The notes beneath the pieces were generated by a model. That model was not told the origin of the DNA. It saw nothing but the letters and a program-made list of their open reading frames with translations, and made no database searches. A stretch of DNA of 64,000 bases, taken from contig JBCDIT010000010.1 of the NCBI GenBank assembly GCA_038748775.1, positions 1-64,000 on the forward strand, in the 5' to 3' direction. The stretch is from DAIQNV01 sp038748775 (GTDB lineage Bacteria > Planctomycetota > Phycisphaerae > Phycisphaerales > UBA1924). A program made the position numbers and the translations under genes. Shown piece after piece: positions 1 to 7,614 of this stretch. Position 1 is the stretch's first letter. Each line of letters begins with the position of its first letter.

Positions 1-625
1 CCACGGCTGCTCTCCCGGCCGATCCGACCCGTGCCACGCGTGCGACGCGTGCGTTTTCGAACCTCGCGTCGCCCGCGACGCTGGCGTCGCCGAACCCCGC
101 GACGGCGGCGAAGCGGGCCCCGCCGAACCACGCGACGGCGGCGAAGCGGGCCTCGTCGAACCACGCGTCGGCGTCGAAGCGGGCCCGGTCGAACCACGCG
201 TCGGCGGCGAAGCGGGCCCGGTCGAACCGCGCGACGGCGGCGAAGCGGGCGTTGATTGAGAGCGTCACGCCGATGTCAAGATCCGAGAACTCGCATGCGT
301 CGACCACGCATCCACGAAGGGTGAGCCCGGATGGCGTTTCGGGCGACGCGTCATCGGTGTGGATGAACCCGTTGGCGTCCGGCTCGCTCGCCTTCGCGAG
401 TTGCGCGTTGGGGTGGGCCTGGATCGTGTCGACGAGCGCCCGTAAGTCAGGGATGAACGCGTAGCTCAGCGAAGCGCCGCGCACGATCGCGCTGGCGAGT
501 TCTGGGATCTCCAAGGGATCGACGCGGACGCGCGGGATGGACGGGTCATCCCACTCCGGGTCCTCGCTGGGATCCCAGTCCCAGTCTCCGACGAAGGGGT
601 CAGGTTGTGCCGACTCGTCGCCCAC
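1..625 (-). CDS. pentapeptide-repeat-like protein (3' end beyond window)
   Basis: An open frame runs on the minus strand from a GTG at 625 to the window edge with no stop. The first ~125 codons are acidic and non-repetitive (Trp/Asp-rich near the start, e.g. GDWDWDP). From about residue 125 the protein becomes a repeat with Phe alternately every 5 and 6 residues (ARFAADAWFDRARFDADAWF), an 11-residue period. This matches the degenerate pentapeptide families (Pentapeptide_3-like) that fold as a right-handed quadrilateral beta-helix. No signal peptide or membrane segment is visible. Such proteins are often binding scaffolds; no specific role can be assigned. The GTG start is a choice: the frame stays open further upstream, and no clear ribosome site is seen. 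The C-terminus lies outside the window. Confidence 0.6.
   Translation of the reverse strand, partial: MGDESAQPDPFVGDWDWDPSEDPEWDDPSIPRVRVDPLEIPELASAIVRGASLSYAFIPDLRALVDTIQAHPNAQLAKASEPDANGFIHTDDASPETPSGLTLRGCVVDACEFSDLDIGVTLSINARFAAVARFDRARFAADAWFDRARFDADAWFDEARFAAVAWFGGARFAAVAGFGDASVAGDARFENARVARVARVGSAGRAAV
101..250. repeat. 33-bp tandem coding repeat, about 4.5 copies
   Basis: Units begin at 101, 134, 167, 200 and 233 (the last incomplete), each 33 bp and differing at a few bases (gacggcggcg / gtcggcgtcg / gtcggcggcg). The period is a multiple of three and encodes the 11-residue repeat of the minus-strand protein that contains it. Confidence 0.85.
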
Positions 626-695
626 GCCGACAGTGTAAGAACGCGTCGGCCCCAAACGAGCCCGCAGCGCGAGCAAGGGGCCTCCCGAGCGAAGC

Positions 696-800
696 GTTCT
701 TCGTGTTCTTCTCTTGCCTTCTTCTCTTCTCTTGTTCTCTTCCGTTGTCCCGAAGGTCCTTGTGAAGACGAAGGGAGGGAGTGAGAGGAGGGTGAGGAGG
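696..800. other. polypyrimidine tract followed by polypurine tract
   Basis: Between the two minus-strand genes the plus strand carries about 55 bases almost entirely C/T (ttcttctcttgccttcttct and similar, ~697-750) followed by ~50 bases mostly G/A (gaagacgaagggagggagtg and similar, ~751-800). The halves can pair imperfectly. No gene, promoter or classical terminator is recognised. Confidence 0.5.
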
Positions 801-834
801 TCCCTTGCTTGCGCTGCGGGCTCGTTGAGGGGAA

Positions 835-2070
835 TTACACAGACGTGTGGAACGTCAGCGACTCGCGCACGCTCGCTTCGAGCACGACGCCCTCCGCCAT
901 CACGCCGAGCCTCGTTCCTGTGTCCGCGTGCTTCGTCTTCACGATCGCGAAGCACACCGGTTCCCCGCCCAGCATCGGGCTGATGGTGCTCGACGTCACG
1001 GCACCGACCGGGTCGCCCGCCCGGTCTTCGGCGAGCAGGACGTGCGTGCCGCCCATCGGCTGGCGGCAGAAGCCCTCCTCGGTCCGCATGTCGGGCCCTT
1101 CGGGTTTGAGGGCGACGAGGACTTGCTTGGGCTTGCCGAGGGCGTGCATCCGGGCGACGACTTCTTGGCCCAGGTAGCAGCCCTTGGTGAAGCTGACGCG
1201 GTCGTCGAGCACGCCGGTCTCGGCCGGCAGCGACTCGGTCGAGAAGTCGACATTGAACAGGGGCGTGCCCGCTTCGATCCTCGCTGTGTTGTACGCGAGC
1301 CAGCCGACCTGGCGGAGCTTCACGCGGCTCGCGATCGAATCGGGCCCTTCGCCCTCGCCCTCGCCCTCGGCCTCGCCCTCGGTTGGGCTGCCGGCGTCGA
1401 CGAGCGCGGTGTAGACGTCTTTGGCGCCGTCGGTCGCGATGGTGAGTTCGAGGCCGATCTCGCCGGCGGTGTCCTGGCGTTCGACGATGACCTCGTGGTC
1501 TGCGATCGTGCACAAGGTGGCGGCGTTCGGCGCGAGGTCGCCCAGCGGTGGGGCGTCCTCGGGCTGGGTGGCCAGGGCGCGGAGCAGTTCCATGCTGGTG
1601 GGGCCGTGGAGGGCGAGTCGGTGCAGGCGTTCGGAGGCGTCGCGCAGCTCGACGTCTTCGGTGATGATGTAGGCGTTGAGGCTCTCGATCGTCGAGTCCA
1701 CGGCGTGGGCGTCGAGGTCGACGAGCGTGCGGTCGGGCAGTTCGGTCAGACGCAGGTCGGCCACGACGCGGCCCTTGCGGTTGAGCCAGAACGCGCGGGC
1801 CGACTTGTAGGGCGACTGCGCGTCGATGCGACCCTTGAGCTCTTGGGTGACCATGTTGTTCAGGAAGTCGTGCCGGTCGTCACCGACGATCTCGATGGTG
1901 CCCCGGTGGGGCTGGTCGAGCAGGCCGCAGGCTTTGCGCAGGGCGGCGTACTCGAAGTCGAGCTCTCCGAACGTCTCGACGAGTTCGATGGCGAGTTCAA
2001 CGGGCCCGTAGGGGAGGAGGGTCGCTTCGGCGAGGGCGTGCTGGTCTTTGAGGGGGCTGAGGTGGGCCAT
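835..2070 (-). CDS. ygfZ: YgfZ/GcvT-like folate-binding protein
   Basis: A 411-residue protein of the YgfZ/IBA57 (CAF17) branch of the GcvT family, which uses tetrahydrofolate to support assembly or repair of certain iron-sulfur proteins. The family signature K-G-C-[YF]-[LI]-G-Q-E is intact as KGCYLGQEV at residues 296-304. The N-terminal aminomethyltransferase-like part (residues ~40-160) has the usual DFLNNMVTQ and LDLDAH-type stretches. Residues 228-243 form a Gly/Glu low-complexity insertion (EGEAEGEGEGEGP) coded by near-perfect hexamers, so length variation is likely there. The ATG at 2070 is chosen because GGAAGAG lies just upstream; a longer frame to 2136 has no such site. It diverges from the M42 peptidase gene. 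Confidence 0.85.
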   Translation of the reverse strand: MAHLSPLKDQHALAEATLLPYGPVELAIELVETFGELDFEYAALRKACGLLDQPHRGTIEIVGDDRHDFLNNMVTQELKGRIDAQSPYKSARAFWLNRKGRVVADLRLTELPDRTLVDLDAHAVDSTIESLNAYIITEDVELRDASERLHRLALHGPTSMELLRALATQPEDAPPLGDLAPNAATLCTIADHEVIVERQDTAGEIGLELTIATDGAKDVYTALVDAGSPTEGEAEGEGEGEGPDSIASRVKLRQVGWLAYNTARIEAGTPLFNVDFSTESLPAETGVLDDRVSFTKGCYLGQEVVARMHALGKPKQVLVALKPEGPDMRTEEGFCRQPMGGTHVLLAEDRAGDPVGAVTSSTISPMLGGEPVCFAIVKTKHADTGTRLGVMAEGVVLEASVRESLTFHTSV

Positions 2071-2217
2071 GCTCTCTTCCGTGAGGGGGCCGAGGCCCGC
2101 GATTTTGGCTGGGAATTGGGGTGGGGGGCCACCCAACTCGGCGGATGCTACGCTGACGGTTCGCCCCCGGGGCTAGACCGATTCGGCCCTGCTTGAGTGC
2201 TTGCACGGAGACGAGTT

Positions 2218-3303
2218 GTGAACATCGAGCTGCTTCAGCGACTGAGCGAGACCCCGGGAGTCCCGGGACGAGAAGAACGGGTCCGCGATCTGATCGCCTC
2301 TGAGGTCGAGGGCCTCTTCGACGAGATGGAAACCGACGCGATGGGCTCGCTGATCTGCCGGCGGGCCCCGCGCGGCGCGAGCAAACGCGGCAAGAAGACG
2401 TCGAAGAAGAAGGCCGGCTCGGGCAGCGCCCCGGTGGTCATGCTGCTCTGCCACATGGACGAGATCGGGTTCTACGTCCGCGCGATCGACGACAAGGGCT
2501 TCATCTGGGTCGATCCCGCCGGCGGGTTTGACACGCGAAACCTGTTTAGCCGTCGCGTTCTGGTGTGCACCGACAAGGCCGACATCAAGGGCGTGATGAA
2601 CCCGGGCGGCCGCCCGGTGCACATCTCGGGCGCCGACGAGCGGACGAAGGTGCCTGAGGTGAAGGAGTTCTTCATCGACATCGGTCTGCCCGGAGAGAAG
2701 GTCCGCAGGCAGGTCGCGGTGGGCGACTACGTCGTGATGGACGAGCCCTGCATCGAGGTCGGTGACAAGGTCGTTGGCAAGGCGATGGACAACCGCGTCG
2801 CGTGCTGGCTGGGGATCGAGGCGGTCCGCAAGCTCGATGAGTCGGGCGCTGGCCACAACTGCGAAGTGGTCGTCGCGTTTACGACGCAGGAAGAAGTGGG
2901 TCTGCGCGGCGCAAAGACTGCCAGCTATGCGGTGAAGCCCGACGTGGGCATCGGCATCGACGTGACGCTCGCGTGTGATACGCCGGGCGTCCCGGACACC
3001 GAGAAGGTGACCTCGCAGGGCGACGGCTTTGGGCTTCACATTAAGGATTCGAGCTTCATCTCCGACGCTGATCTCACGCGGCAGATGGAGACGATCGCGA
3101 AGAAGCGGCGCATCAAGTATCAGCGCACGATCTTGGCCCGAGGCGGCCAGGACGGCGCCGCGGCCCAGCAGGCCGCGGCCGGTGCGAGGGCGGTGGGGGT
3201 GACCGTCGGTACGCGGTACATCCACACGGTGACCGAGATGGTTGACAAGAAGGATCTGGGCGCGGCGCGGGACATCTTGGCGGCGTATTTGTCCGAGGCC
3301 TAA
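2218..3303 (+). CDS. M42 family metallopeptidase (glutamyl/deblocking aminopeptidase type)
   Basis: A 361-residue cytoplasmic di-metal peptidase of family M42 (FrvX/PepA-like), which trims N-terminal residues from short peptides as a large oligomer. Metal and catalytic positions are visible: CHMDEIG (residues 78-84, His and Asp), the bridging Asp in KAMDNRVACW (~170), the Glu pair in TTQEEVGLRG (~212), Asp in GIDVT (~237), and the terminal His in GTRYIHTVTEM (~321). A Lys-rich insert (residues ~52-66) sits in the first metal lobe and is unusual. The GTG at 2218 is preferred over the GTG at 2197 because CGGAG lies 7 bases upstream. The gene ends at a bidirectional terminator facing the HTH-receiver gene. 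Confidence 0.88.
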   Translation: MNIELLQRLSETPGVPGREERVRDLIASEVEGLFDEMETDAMGSLICRRAPRGASKRGKKTSKKKAGSGSAPVVMLLCHMDEIGFYVRAIDDKGFIWVDPAGGFDTRNLFSRRVLVCTDKADIKGVMNPGGRPVHISGADERTKVPEVKEFFIDIGLPGEKVRRQVAVGDYVVMDEPCIEVGDKVVGKAMDNRVACWLGIEAVRKLDESGAGHNCEVVVAFTTQEEVGLRGAKTASYAVKPDVGIGIDVTLACDTPGVPDTEKVTSQGDGFGLHIKDSSFISDADLTRQMETIAKKRRIKYQRTILARGGQDGAAAQQAAAGARAVGVTVGTRYIHTVTEMVDKKDLGAARDILAAYLSEA

Positions 3304-3361
3304 GGCTGGCGCAGAGCTGGCTGCCTGTCTCAACCGGTCTCGACAACACGGCTTAGAAATG

Positions 3362-3389
3362 ACAGGCCGCCCCACGAGGGGCGGTCTGT
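3362..3389. terminator. bidirectional intrinsic terminator
   Basis: A 12-bp stem (acaggccgcccc / ggggcggtctgt, one G-T pair) closes a 4-base loop ACGA and is followed on the plus strand by TGTCTTGTC. It lies between the ends of two convergent genes and can serve both strands. Confidence 0.75.
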
Positions 3390-3423
3390 TGTCTTGTCAC
3401 TGTCGTCTGTGTGACGCCTGTGG

Positions 3424-4002
3424 TCAGGCGGCGAGGCTTGCCGCGCTCTCGATCGCATCGATCACCTGGCGGACTTGGAAGGGCTTCTTGAGCACGGCGT
3501 CGAATCCGGCGGCGCGAAGGCCCTGGGCTTGGCCGTCGGTGAGCTTGCCGCTCATCGCGATCAGGCGGGTCATCTGGGTGGAGTCGCCCGAGCGGACGAT
3601 GTCCGCGATGGCGCGACCGTCGGCGTCGTCCAGGTGGACGTCGAGCAGAAGCACGTGCGGGCGGAACCGCTCGCACTCGAGCCCGGCCTCGAACAGGCCG
3701 TGGGCGGCCGAGACCTCGTAGTTGGTCTGCTCGGTGAGGACGCGGCGGAGGACGCCGACGACCTCTTGGTCATCATCTGCGATCAGCACGCGGGTCTGGC
3801 CCGAGGTGATCCCGTCCATGGGGATGCCGTGGGCCTTCATGAACCGCAAGAGTTCGGAGAGTGGAATGCGGCGGTCCTTGGAACCCGGGATGCGGTAGCC
3901 CTTGAGCTGCCCCGAGTCGAACCACTTCGAGACAGTGCGCGGCGCCACGTTGCAGATCTTGGCGACCTCACCGGTTGTTAGAACATCTCGATCTAGGGCC
4001 AT
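3424..4002 (-). CDS. HTH (excisionase/MerR-like) + receiver domain regulator
   Basis: A 192-residue cytoplasmic regulator with an unusual order: the DNA-binding domain comes first. Residues 8-55 form an excisionase-type helix-turn-helix with a wing (LTTGEVAKICNVAPRTV, then GYRIPGSKDRRI). Residues 70-188 form a two-component receiver with the acidic pocket DDD (76-78), phosphoacceptor Asp121 (LLLDVHLDD), Ser151 (AMSGK) and the conserved Lys of LKKPF (172-174), so it should be phosphorylatable. No partner kinase is adjacent. ATG 4002 has AAGGTGAG just upstream; longer frames lack such a site. It is divergent from the exported HEAT protein gene and convergent with the M42 peptidase. Its targets are unknown. 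Confidence 0.85.
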   Translation of the reverse strand: MALDRDVLTTGEVAKICNVAPRTVSKWFDSGQLKGYRIPGSKDRRIPLSELLRFMKAHGIPMDGITSGQTRVLIADDDQEVVGVLRRVLTEQTNYEVSAAHGLFEAGLECERFRPHVLLLDVHLDDADGRAIADIVRSGDSTQMTRLIAMSGKLTDGQAQGLRAAGFDAVLKKPFQVRQVIDAIESAASLAA

Positions 4003-4114
4003 CGGCTCACCTTTATCAACGCATGTGGGGCGGACCAGCCGTCTCGCGTGAAACAACGTCAGCCGGTCCATCGTCGCTTCGGACCCTCGGCTTGACTCCA
4101 GACGACATGACCCG

Positions 4115-4143
4115 CGCATTCCGTGCGGCTGAGTACTTGTCAA
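4115..4143 (-). promoter_or_regulatory. possible promoter of the HTH-receiver gene
   Basis: On the minus strand a perfect TTGACA (4143-4138) is followed after 17 bases by AATGCG, a poor -10 box. The position would give a leader of about 105 nt. The -35 match is good and the -10 match weak. Confidence 0.3.
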
Positions 4144-4254
4144 AAACCGAGTAAAGCGTGTTCGCGAGAGATCGAGGGGTGAAACGAACCCAATTTTGGG
4201 GAGGAAATCAAGCGAGGGAACGGGTGGCGTCCAAGGATCGATGTCTACCCCTCG

Positions 4255-4284
4255 TTGACACTGTTTCACTGGGTTGGGTAGATT
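4255..4284 (+). promoter_or_regulatory. sigma-70-type promoter for the HEAT/secretin cluster
   Basis: TTGACA (4255-4260), an 18-base spacer and TAGATT (4279-4284) form a good vegetative promoter. Initiation near 4291 would give a leader of about 170 nt before the chosen start at 4460. It is the only strong promoter-like element upstream of this cluster. Confidence 0.5.
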
Positions 4285-4459
4285 GCCGAACGCGAGGTCT
4301 CCAGGGCTGTTGTACGGCCCAGGTCTGCGCCCGCGAGGCGTCCCCCGAGGGACGTCTGACCCGCCCCGAGCCCTCGCCGACCTGGCGCCCGGGCCGTCCG
4401 CCGAACCCCGGCGTCGCCCCAAGAAGCAAATGGGCGGCATCGATGTCAGGAGAAGTGTG

Positions 4460-6679
4460 GTGCCCGTGACGCGTGTGGTCCGTCGAGCTGTTGTGGTTGG
4501 TTGGGCATCGGCCCTTGGAGTTTTCGCGTCGGGTGGGTTGGTGGCCGGGATGGCCTCCCCCGCACAGGCGCAGCAGGCCTCCTCGGCCCCGTCGTCTGAG
4601 CAGCAGCTCAAGGACTTCATCCACTTTGTGATGATCGCGAACTACGACGTCGCTGGGAACGTGGGGACCGAGCTTCTCTCGTCTGGCCTGAGCGAGGCGG
4701 AGTTTGTCGACCTGGTCGACGATCTCCGCGAGCGGGGCCGGTTCGACACGGCGCTCGCCCGCGCCGCGAGGGTCGAGCAGCTCGAGGACGTCGCCTCGGC
4801 GATGGAGTCGTTCTACCGGCGTGGAAAGCTGGCACGGAGCCGTGCTCCGGAAGAGGTGGCGAAGAACATCGAACTGCTGACCGGGCAGCTCCTTCAGAAG
4901 TTCACCGGGCGTGAGCGGCTCGAGGCGGCGGGCGAGTACGCCCTGCCTCAGCTCCTCGACGCCCTGCTCGACGGCGCGAACCCGGCGCTTCGCGCCGAGG
5001 TGACCGATCTTCTGATCGGCATGGGTCGCCCGGTGATCACCCCTCTGGGGACCGCGTTGATCGACCTGGCCCCTGAGCAGCAGGAACTGGTCGTGACGGT
5101 GCTCGGTCGCACCGGCCAGCCGACGGCTCTGCCCTACGTCGCCGAGCTGCTCGCGGCGACCGAGTCGGCCCGAGTCCGGACCGCGTGCCAGCGGGCGATG
5201 GTCGAGCTTGGTGGTGATCCGAGCACTGATCCAGCGGCGCTGTTCCTGGGCCTTGCCGAGCGGTACTACGACGAGCGGATCGAGCTGACCAACTTCCCGG
5301 GCGAGGAGCACCAGTTGCTCTGGTCGTACAACCCGGGCCTCGGTTTGGTGCTCACCACCATCCGCACCCCGGTCTATCACGAGGCGATGGCGATGCGTTC
5401 GGTCGAGCGCGTGCTCCGCGAGCGTCCGCAATCCGAAGAAGCTCTCGCCCTCTGGATCGCGGCCAATTACTCGCGCGAGATCGATAGCCCCAGCGGGTAC
5501 AACAACCCGGCTTACCCGTCGACCCGTCGCGACGCGGCCTACTTCGCCATCGCGGCCGGCGGCCGTATCACCCAGCGGGTGCTCCAGCGCTCGCTCGACG
5601 ACCGCGACACCCCGCTCGCGCGTCTGGCGATCGCCGCGATCGAGCGGACCGCCGGTGCGGCGAACCTCACCATGGCCGGCGACGAGGGCCGCGAGCCCTT
5701 GCTCGAGGCTCTGAGCTACCCGGACCGCAGGGTTCGCTACGACGCGGCGCTCGCGCTCGCCGCGGCCCAGCCGACGATGACCTTCGCCGGCTCGGACCAA
5801 GTCGTTCCGATTCTCTCATCGGCGGTCCGCAACGCTGGCGACTTGTTCGCGATTGTCCTGACCGGTCGCGACCGTGAAGAGTACGACCGCGTCAGCGGCA
5901 TCCTGACCGGCATGGGCTACACCGTGCTGCCCCCGTCTGAGTCGGGCCTCGGGGGTCTCGCGGCCCCGCTTTCCGAAGTCCCGGGGATCGACCTTGTGGT
6001 GACGTCGCTCGTGTTTGAGGACTCGCGTCTTGAGATCGAGCGTGCCAGGAGCCTCCGAAAGCTCGGCGCCGCTCCGGTGCTCTCGCTGGTGTCGCCCGAC
6101 GATCTCGGCCCGATGGAGCGTCGCTTCGGTCGCGACACCCTCGTCGCTTCGCGTCGGGGCTCGATCAGCCGGACGGAGTTGGTTGAAGCGGTCACCCAGC
6201 TCGTCGATCGTGCGAGCGGCGGTGTCTTCACCGAGCAGGAAGGCGCCGAGTACGCCCTCCGCTCGCTCGCCGCTCTCCGCGATCTCGCGGTCGGCCGGAA
6301 CGAAGTGCTCGACGTCTCAGCGGCCGCGACGCCTCTGATCGCGTCGCTCCCCGAGGTCAGTGGGGCGACGCAGGTTGCTGTGGCCGAGGTGCTCTCGTTC
6401 ATCGCCCAGGACCGGGCCCAGGCCGCGATCATCGATGAGGCCCTCGACGCCACCGGGGGACAGCAGCTCCAGTTGCTCGACAAGGCGTCCGGGTCGGCCA
6501 AGCGGTTCGGCAACCTCGTGAGCCTGCGTTACGCCCGCCAGTTGGGCGAACTCGCCCGCTCGCGTGATCTCGCGGTGGCCACGGCCGCAGTCGCGGTCAT
6601 CGGTGCTCTGGAGCTTCCGAACACCGAGTTGCTCCCGTTGGTGCTGAACGACGAGCAGCGAGACGCCGCGGCCCGCTGA
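4460..6679 (+). CDS. exported HEAT-repeat protein with a degenerate receiver-like segment
   Basis: A 739-residue protein. The N-terminus has basic residues, a hydrophobic core and a likely signal-peptidase site after AQA (SPAQAQQ). Much of the rest is helical HEAT/Armadillo-like repeat (for example ALPQLLDALLDGANPALRAE and ALPYVAELLAATESARVRTA). Residues ~460-585 look different: FAIVLTGRDREEYDRVSG, then IDLVVTSLVFEDS, VLSLVSPDD and ISRTELVEAVTQLV follow the beta-alpha order of a response-regulator receiver, but Thr replaces the phosphoacceptor Asp. The start is uncertain; GTG 4460 has AGGAGA six bases upstream, while ATG 4430 and GTG 4466 are alternatives. A pseudopilin and a secretin follow, suggesting a periplasmic scaffold role (inference). 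Confidence 0.7.
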   Translation: MPVTRVVRRAVVVGWASALGVFASGGLVAGMASPAQAQQASSAPSSEQQLKDFIHFVMIANYDVAGNVGTELLSSGLSEAEFVDLVDDLRERGRFDTALARAARVEQLEDVASAMESFYRRGKLARSRAPEEVAKNIELLTGQLLQKFTGRERLEAAGEYALPQLLDALLDGANPALRAEVTDLLIGMGRPVITPLGTALIDLAPEQQELVVTVLGRTGQPTALPYVAELLAATESARVRTACQRAMVELGGDPSTDPAALFLGLAERYYDERIELTNFPGEEHQLLWSYNPGLGLVLTTIRTPVYHEAMAMRSVERVLRERPQSEEALALWIAANYSREIDSPSGYNNPAYPSTRRDAAYFAIAAGGRITQRVLQRSLDDRDTPLARLAIAAIERTAGAANLTMAGDEGREPLLEALSYPDRRVRYDAALALAAAQPTMTFAGSDQVVPILSSAVRNAGDLFAIVLTGRDREEYDRVSGILTGMGYTVLPPSESGLGGLAAPLSEVPGIDLVVTSLVFEDSRLEIERARSLRKLGAAPVLSLVSPDDLGPMERRFGRDTLVASRRGSISRTELVEAVTQLVDRASGGVFTEQEGAEYALRSLAALRDLAVGRNEVLDVSAAATPLIASLPEVSGATQVAVAEVLSFIAQDRAQAAIIDEALDATGGQQLQLLDKASGSAKRFGNLVSLRYARQLGELARSRDLAVATAAVAVIGALELPNTELLPLVLNDEQRDAAAR

Positions 6680-6829
6680 GAACCCTCGATCGTTCTCGGA
6701 CCGAGACGCCCTCGGTGAGTGTCACCAACGCCCACTTTGTGCGCCGACTCGGCACGCCTACGTGATCCGAGGGGCCGAACCGCCGATGGACCGATTACTC
6801 GCCGATCTTGGCGGGCGGAGGGTCCTTCT

Positions 6830-7216
6830 GTGGTCTCGATTCGGAGTCGCGCCGTCATCGGTGGGTTCACACTTCTCGAAGCGGTGATCATTCTGTTGGC
6901 GTTGGCGATCGCCGCGGCGCTGGCGGCGCCGAGGCTCTCGAACGCATCGACCCAGCCGAGCGACCTCGCCGACGTTCGGGCCCAAGCGTTGGAATCGCAC
7001 TTGCTGTTGTTCCGCGAACGCCAGGGACGCTTCCCGACGGCGCAGGAACTCCGACGACCGCCGGCCGATCCGGAGCGTGGATCGAGCTTCGGCGTTCTGG
7101 TCGATGCCGGCTACGTCGTGTCTGCGCCGGTGAACCCCCGTACGACGGGGGACGTGGTCGGCATCGACTGGCACTACGACGCGGAATCCGGGCGCATTCG
7201 CCCGGTCACACCATGA
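6830..7216 (+). CDS. type II secretion/type IV pilus-like pseudopilin (GspG-like)
   Basis: A 128-residue protein with a class III prepilin signal: a short basic leader, then G-FTLLEAVIILLALAIAAA. A prepilin peptidase would cut after the Gly, leaving Phe+1 and the conserved Glu+5. The ~20-residue hydrophobic helix is followed by a small globular domain (residues ~45-128) with features of GspG-type domains (SAPVNPRTTGDVVGIDWHYD). The GTG at 6830 is chosen because GGAGG lies about 8 bases upstream and gives a short leader peptide; an ATG far upstream would add ~37 residues without pilin character. Its neighbours are an exported HEAT protein and a secretin. No peptidase, ATPase or platform gene is nearby. 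Confidence 0.75.
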   Translation: MVSIRSRAVIGGFTLLEAVIILLALAIAAALAAPRLSNASTQPSDLADVRAQALESHLLLFRERQGRFPTAQELRRPPADPERGSSFGVLVDAGYVVSAPVNPRTTGDVVGIDWHYDAESGRIRPVTP

Positions 7217-7275
7217 CCACGGACTGGCGTCGAGCCCAAGGCAGAACCGATGACGCCGCCTGACAGGAGTCGCCA

Positions 7276-7488
7276 GTGACCGCGAAGAAGAACTCTCGAA
7301 CTCGACAGGGCCTCTTCGGCCCGGCCTGGATGGGCGTGACCGTGATCGCGTTGTTCGCCGGGATGTTGTTCTGGTCGAAGCTCCGCGTCTCGTCGGTGGT
7401 CCCACGATCTGCATACGCCGATCCGGAAGCAACCCAGGAATCCGAGGGGAACCACGAGTCGGACGAGGCCGAACGCCGCGACGACTGA
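7276..7488 (+). CDS. small single-pass membrane protein
   Basis: Seventy residues from a GTG preceded by CAGGAG. The layout is a basic N-terminus (KKNSRTRQG), one membrane helix (residues ~18-35, WMGVTVIALFAGMLFW) and a strongly acidic, hydrophilic tail that would face the periplasm. It sits between the pseudopilin and the secretin. The topology recalls small bitopic inner-membrane proteins of secretion and pilus systems (GspC/GspM/PilN/PilP types), but there is no detectable motif to choose among them. Function unknown. Confidence 0.6.
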   Translation: MTAKKNSRTRQGLFGPAWMGVTVIALFAGMLFWSKLRVSSVVPRSAYADPEATQESEGNHESDEAERRDD

Positions 7489-7495
7489 CGGTTGC

Positions 7496-7602
7496 GCCGG
7501 CTGGGCCGGCCGTTCCGTATCGGCAGACCTCACGGGCCGCGCCGGGCGAAAGTCCGGCAACCTAAGCGACGACATTGCGGTACGCCGCCCGACATCGGGC
7601 GG
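7496..7602 (+). promoter_or_regulatory. structured leader of the secretin gene (three hairpins)
   Basis: The 126-bp gap before the secretin start contains three clean hairpins: GCCGGC-tgg-GCCGGC (7496-7510); a 7-bp stem with a GAAA tetraloop, GCCGGGC-GAAA-GTCCGGC (7541-7558, one G-U pair); and CCGCCCG-acat-CGGGCGG (7585-7602), only 12 bases before the ATG. No clear ribosome site is exposed. It may control translation; no known riboswitch class is recognised. Confidence 0.4.
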
Positions 7603-7614
7603 TCCGGGACCGCT

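Larger units (their letters stand above)
4003..4459. other. divergent regulatory region, no gene seen
   Basis: This 457-bp stretch separates the HTH-receiver gene (minus) from the exported HEAT protein gene (plus). It holds candidate promoters on both strands (separate entries) and a plus-strand purine-rich patch near 4197-4207. A plus-strand frame is open from 4274 and joins the HEAT gene, but its first 60 codons look like read-through of a leader rather than protein. Confidence 0.6.

Noticed and set aside
101..250. Regular 33-bp repeats that resemble a CRISPR array in period
   Set aside because: There are no spacers, the units are directly tandem, and the period stays in frame with a minus-strand coding sequence giving a pentapeptide-type repeat. 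No cas gene is present.
4208..5800. Long minus-strand open frame opposite the HEAT protein gene
   Set aside because: It is Arg/His/Gly/Glu-biased with no domain pattern, and it lies opposite a gene with a signal peptide and clear repeats. It is a GC-rich antisense shadow.
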